DNA from: DAOTKC01 sp035449045
GTDB taxonomy: Bacteria > Bacillota > Clostridia > Christensenellales > CAG-917
DNA length: 54,120 bases
Direction of reading: 5' to 3'
Assembly (NCBI GenBank): GCA_035449045.1
Contig: DAOTKC010000007.1
Location: forward strand, 1-54,120
The stretch's first letter is position 1, and every line of letters begins with the position of its first letter. Position numbers and translations under genes: made by a program. The notes under the pieces were generated by a model, which ran no database searches, was not told the DNA's origin, and was given only the letters and a program-made list of their open reading frames with translations. Shown here piece by piece: positions 52,584 to 54,120 of the stretch.

Positions 52584-52611
52584 TTGATATTATAGGTTTA
52601 AGATTTATAAA
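52584..52611 (+). promoter_or_regulatory. Candidate promoter of the MBL-fold gene
   Basis: TTGATA (52584-52589), 16-bp spacer, TATAAA (52606-52611). The ~25-nt leader is GC-rich (GCGC runs) and ends in a G-rich SD before ATG 52642. Confidence 0.55.
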
Positions 52612-52641
52612 GCGCGCGCGGGCTGCGCAAGGGCGGGGGCA

Positions 52642-53706
52642 ATGGCAAAGAGAGCTAAATCTAAAAAAGCACAAAATCAAAAAATCATTATTGTCGCTAT
52701 AGTTCTGGTTATCGCGGCGGCTATTGTCTTAGGGGCGCTTATCGGCGCGGGCGTCATTGAGTTTTCCGATATCGTCGCGTTTTTCAACAGAAACGAGGGC
52801 GAAGAGGGCGGCGGCGGGCTTGAGGTTCACTTTATCGACGTTGGGCAGGGCGACGCCATTCTGATTATCTTCCCCGACGGCAAGTCGATGCTGATTGACG
52901 CCGGCAACAGCTCAAATAACAAAGAGCGGCTGGATTATCTCTTAAACTATTTAAACGAGCATTTGCCGGCTAAGAAAATAGACTATCTCATGCTGACGCA
53001 CGGCGACAGCGACCACTGCTACTATCTCGACGACGTAATCGCGCCCAAAAATTCGGCTTACACCGATTTTGACGTGGACTGCTTTTTTGTTCCCAATGTA
53101 AGGGCGTCGCATTCCTCGGTCAGCCCCGATATTTCCTCGGCGACGCTGGCGCGCTTTACCGACGAGGACACCTTGGGAACGGCGGTCTACGCCGCCTTCT
53201 TCAACGCGGTTTGCTTGGAGGAAGGCGCCGAAATACGCTTAAATATCGGCGTTGTGACCATCTCGGGCGCGGATTATACCCTGACTTTTTATTGCCCCAC
53301 CGTCGAGGATTGGCAGCAAAACAGATTGAATAACGCCGAAGCCAAAAACGAGATTTCGCCGATAGGCGTGCTCGAGTATAAGGGCCGAAGAATCGTCCTT
53401 ACCGGCGACGCCCCCGAGGAGGCCGAAGAAAGGTATGTCCTCCGCGCAGAAAGCCTGGATTGCGATGTTTTAAAGGCCGGCCATCACGGCAGCAAGACCT
53501 CCTCTTCGGAAGAGTTTTTGGAGTTTGTAGATTGCGAATACGCCGTCATCTCCTGCGGCAAGAACAACTCCTACAACCATCCCGACGCCGAGGTGTTGGA
53601 CAGATACGCAAGCCTCACTATGTCGGTATACCGCACCGACGTTTCGGGCACGGTCGTTCTGACGGTTTCGCCAAGCGGCAGCATCGACTTTTCCACCGAA
53701 AAATAA
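52642..53706 (+). CDS. Membrane-anchored ComEC/Rec2-type metallo-beta-lactamase-fold protein
   Basis: 354 residues. A basic N-terminus and a single TM helix (about 14-36) are followed by a short acidic/Gly linker and the MBL domain: 'VHFIDVGQGDAILI' (about 62-75), LIDAGN, the metal motif THGDSDH (119-125), LTGDAPEE, and AGHHGSKTSSSEEF. These are the signatures of the C-terminal hydrolase domain of ComEC, which is thought to degrade the non-transported DNA strand. The channel part of ComEC is absent, so this is a stand-alone anchored hydrolase with the domain probably outside the cell; substrate unknown (nucleic acid or phosphodiester likely). No terminator is evident in 53707-53876, where I see no gene. 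Confidence 0.85.
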   Translation: MAKRAKSKKAQNQKIIIVAIVLVIAAAIVLGALIGAGVIEFSDIVAFFNRNEGEEGGGGLEVHFIDVGQGDAILIIFPDGKSMLIDAGNSSNNKERLDYLLNYLNEHLPAKKIDYLMLTHGDSDHCYYLDDVIAPKNSAYTDFDVDCFFVPNVRASHSSVSPDISSATLARFTDEDTLGTAVYAAFFNAVCLEEGAEIRLNIGVVTISGADYTLTFYCPTVEDWQQNRLNNAEAKNEISPIGVLEYKGRRIVLTGDAPEEAEERYVLRAESLDCDVLKAGHHGSKTSSSEEFLEFVDCEYAVISCGKNNSYNHPDAEVLDRYASLTMSVYRTDVSGTVVLTVSPSGSIDFSTEK

Positions 53707-53876
53707 GCCGACCTCGCCGAAAAAGCTAAAAAACCCTGCGTAGCGGCAATTTCGAACATAAAGCTAGTAATCAAACGCTTTTTGCCCGTATTTGCAGACT
53801 TTGCAAGCCGGTTACACGCCAATACCGCCCTTGAAATAACCGTCAATAAATGGATTTTGGAAACCTTAATGAACAA

Positions 53877-53905
53877 TTGACATACATTTCGCTATATGCT
53901 ATCAT
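53877..53905 (+). promoter_or_regulatory. Promoter of tRNA-Ser
   Basis: TTGACA (53877-53882), 17-bp spacer, TATCAT (53900-53905). The predicted start lies about 64 nt upstream of the mature tRNA 5' end. Confidence 0.8.
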
Positions 53906-53975
53906 AAACAAGCTGTTTTGAGGTTTTTTATCTTGAAAATTTTAGAACCCGAAACGGCAATAAAAAATCGGCTAT

Positions 53976-54067
53976 GGAGAAGTACCCAAGAGGCCGAAGG
54001 GGCTCCCCTGCTAAGGGAGTAGTACGTGAGAAACGTAGCCCGGGTTCAAATCCCGGCTTCTCCGCCA
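53976..54067 (+). tRNA. tRNA-Ser (GCU anticodon)
   Basis: Acceptor stem GGAGAAG/CTTCTCC, discriminator G and encoded CCA (54065-54067). Anticodon stem CTCCC/GGGAG encloses loop CTGCTAA, anticodon GCT, reading AGC/AGT. A long variable arm (GTACGTGAGAAACGTAG region) and the T-loop GGTTCAAAT confirm a class II serine tRNA. Confidence 0.97.
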
Positions 54068-54080
54068 TATAAGAAGCATT

Positions 54081-54110
54081 AGTCTAATACAATTTGTATT
54101 AGGCTTTTTC
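54081..54110 (+). terminator. Terminator of tRNA-Ser
   Basis: AGTCTAATACA pairs with TGTATTAGGCT (11 bp with one wobble), loop ATT, followed by a T-rich tail. Confidence 0.85.
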
Positions 54111-54120
54111 TTTGCAGAAA

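Noticed and set aside
52642..53706. Full competence channel ComEC
   Set aside because: Only one TM helix and the MBL domain are present; the membrane channel domain of ComEC is absent.
53571..53876. 101-codon minus-strand ORF after the MBL-fold gene
   Set aside because: Half of it is antisense to the MBL gene end; no SD, no recognisable family.

Overview
The window looks like a chromosomal piece of an anaerobic, probably gut-associated Bacillota (Clostridia, possibly Christensenellales-like). The support is a glycyl-radical class III ribonucleotide reductase with its activase, a Veg-family protein, a SPOCS/LysM spore-morphogenesis-type protein, DUF6320 and AATase genes, a tRNA with encoded CCA, strong Shine-Dalgarno sites and many textbook sigma-A promoters (TTGACA-17-TATAAT type). 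The phylum is fairly secure; the lower taxonomy is inference.

The dominant feature is one minus-strand reading frame that starts at 27490 and is still open at base 1: at least 9,163 codons. It encodes the N-terminal part of a giant lipoprotein (lipobox Cys25) with its own consensus promoter. The protein is a mosaic. Positions 8.9-27.1 kb hold at least ten copies of a module carrying an 'LGIYYxxGxLYVDL' signature followed by an acidic Ser/Thr ('TTSD') linker. Tyr-rich ~25-50 residue repeats (Y-D-P-x-x-H-[AG] and YxxATxxQxAxG) are scattered through the protein and concentrated at 10.0-10.9 kb. Immunoglobulin-like domains lie toward the C-terminus, four of them regular at ~154 residues (2.9-4.56 kb). 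The C-terminus is outside the window.

From 27.8 to 33.1 kb a minus-strand gene set suggests N-acetylamino-sugar turnover: PIG-L deacetylase, DUF4380-like sugar-mutarotase-fold protein, cytoplasmic GH20 hexosaminidase and NagX-like membrane acetyltransferase, preceded by a bacterial PH-domain membrane protein. Next is apgM, on an apparently leaderless transcript. A sugar-catabolic operon follows (FGGY kinase, a class II aldolase homologue that has lost its zinc histidines, an intact class II aldolase), with a GSA-type aminotransferase upstream on its own promoter. Then come a SipL-like SPOCS/LysM protein and veg.

From 41.8 to 54.1 kb: an MFS transporter with a large extracytoplasmic insertion in an operon with a FAD oxidoreductase; a divergent leaderless operon (AATase-like and DUF6320); a short alanyl-tRNA synthetase; nrdG and nrdD convergent on a shared bidirectional terminator, nrdD having tandem NrdR-like boxes over its promoter; a membrane-anchored ComEC-type metallo-beta-lactamase-fold protein; and tRNA-Ser(GCU).

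Two intergenic arrays (27.73-27.82 and 41.55-41.79 kb) share an unusual structure: GTGAAAT boxes every 22-26 bp, many of them enclosing a different perfect hairpin, with some hairpin types common to both arrays. Together with the giant lipoprotein they are the strongest candidates for undescribed biology.
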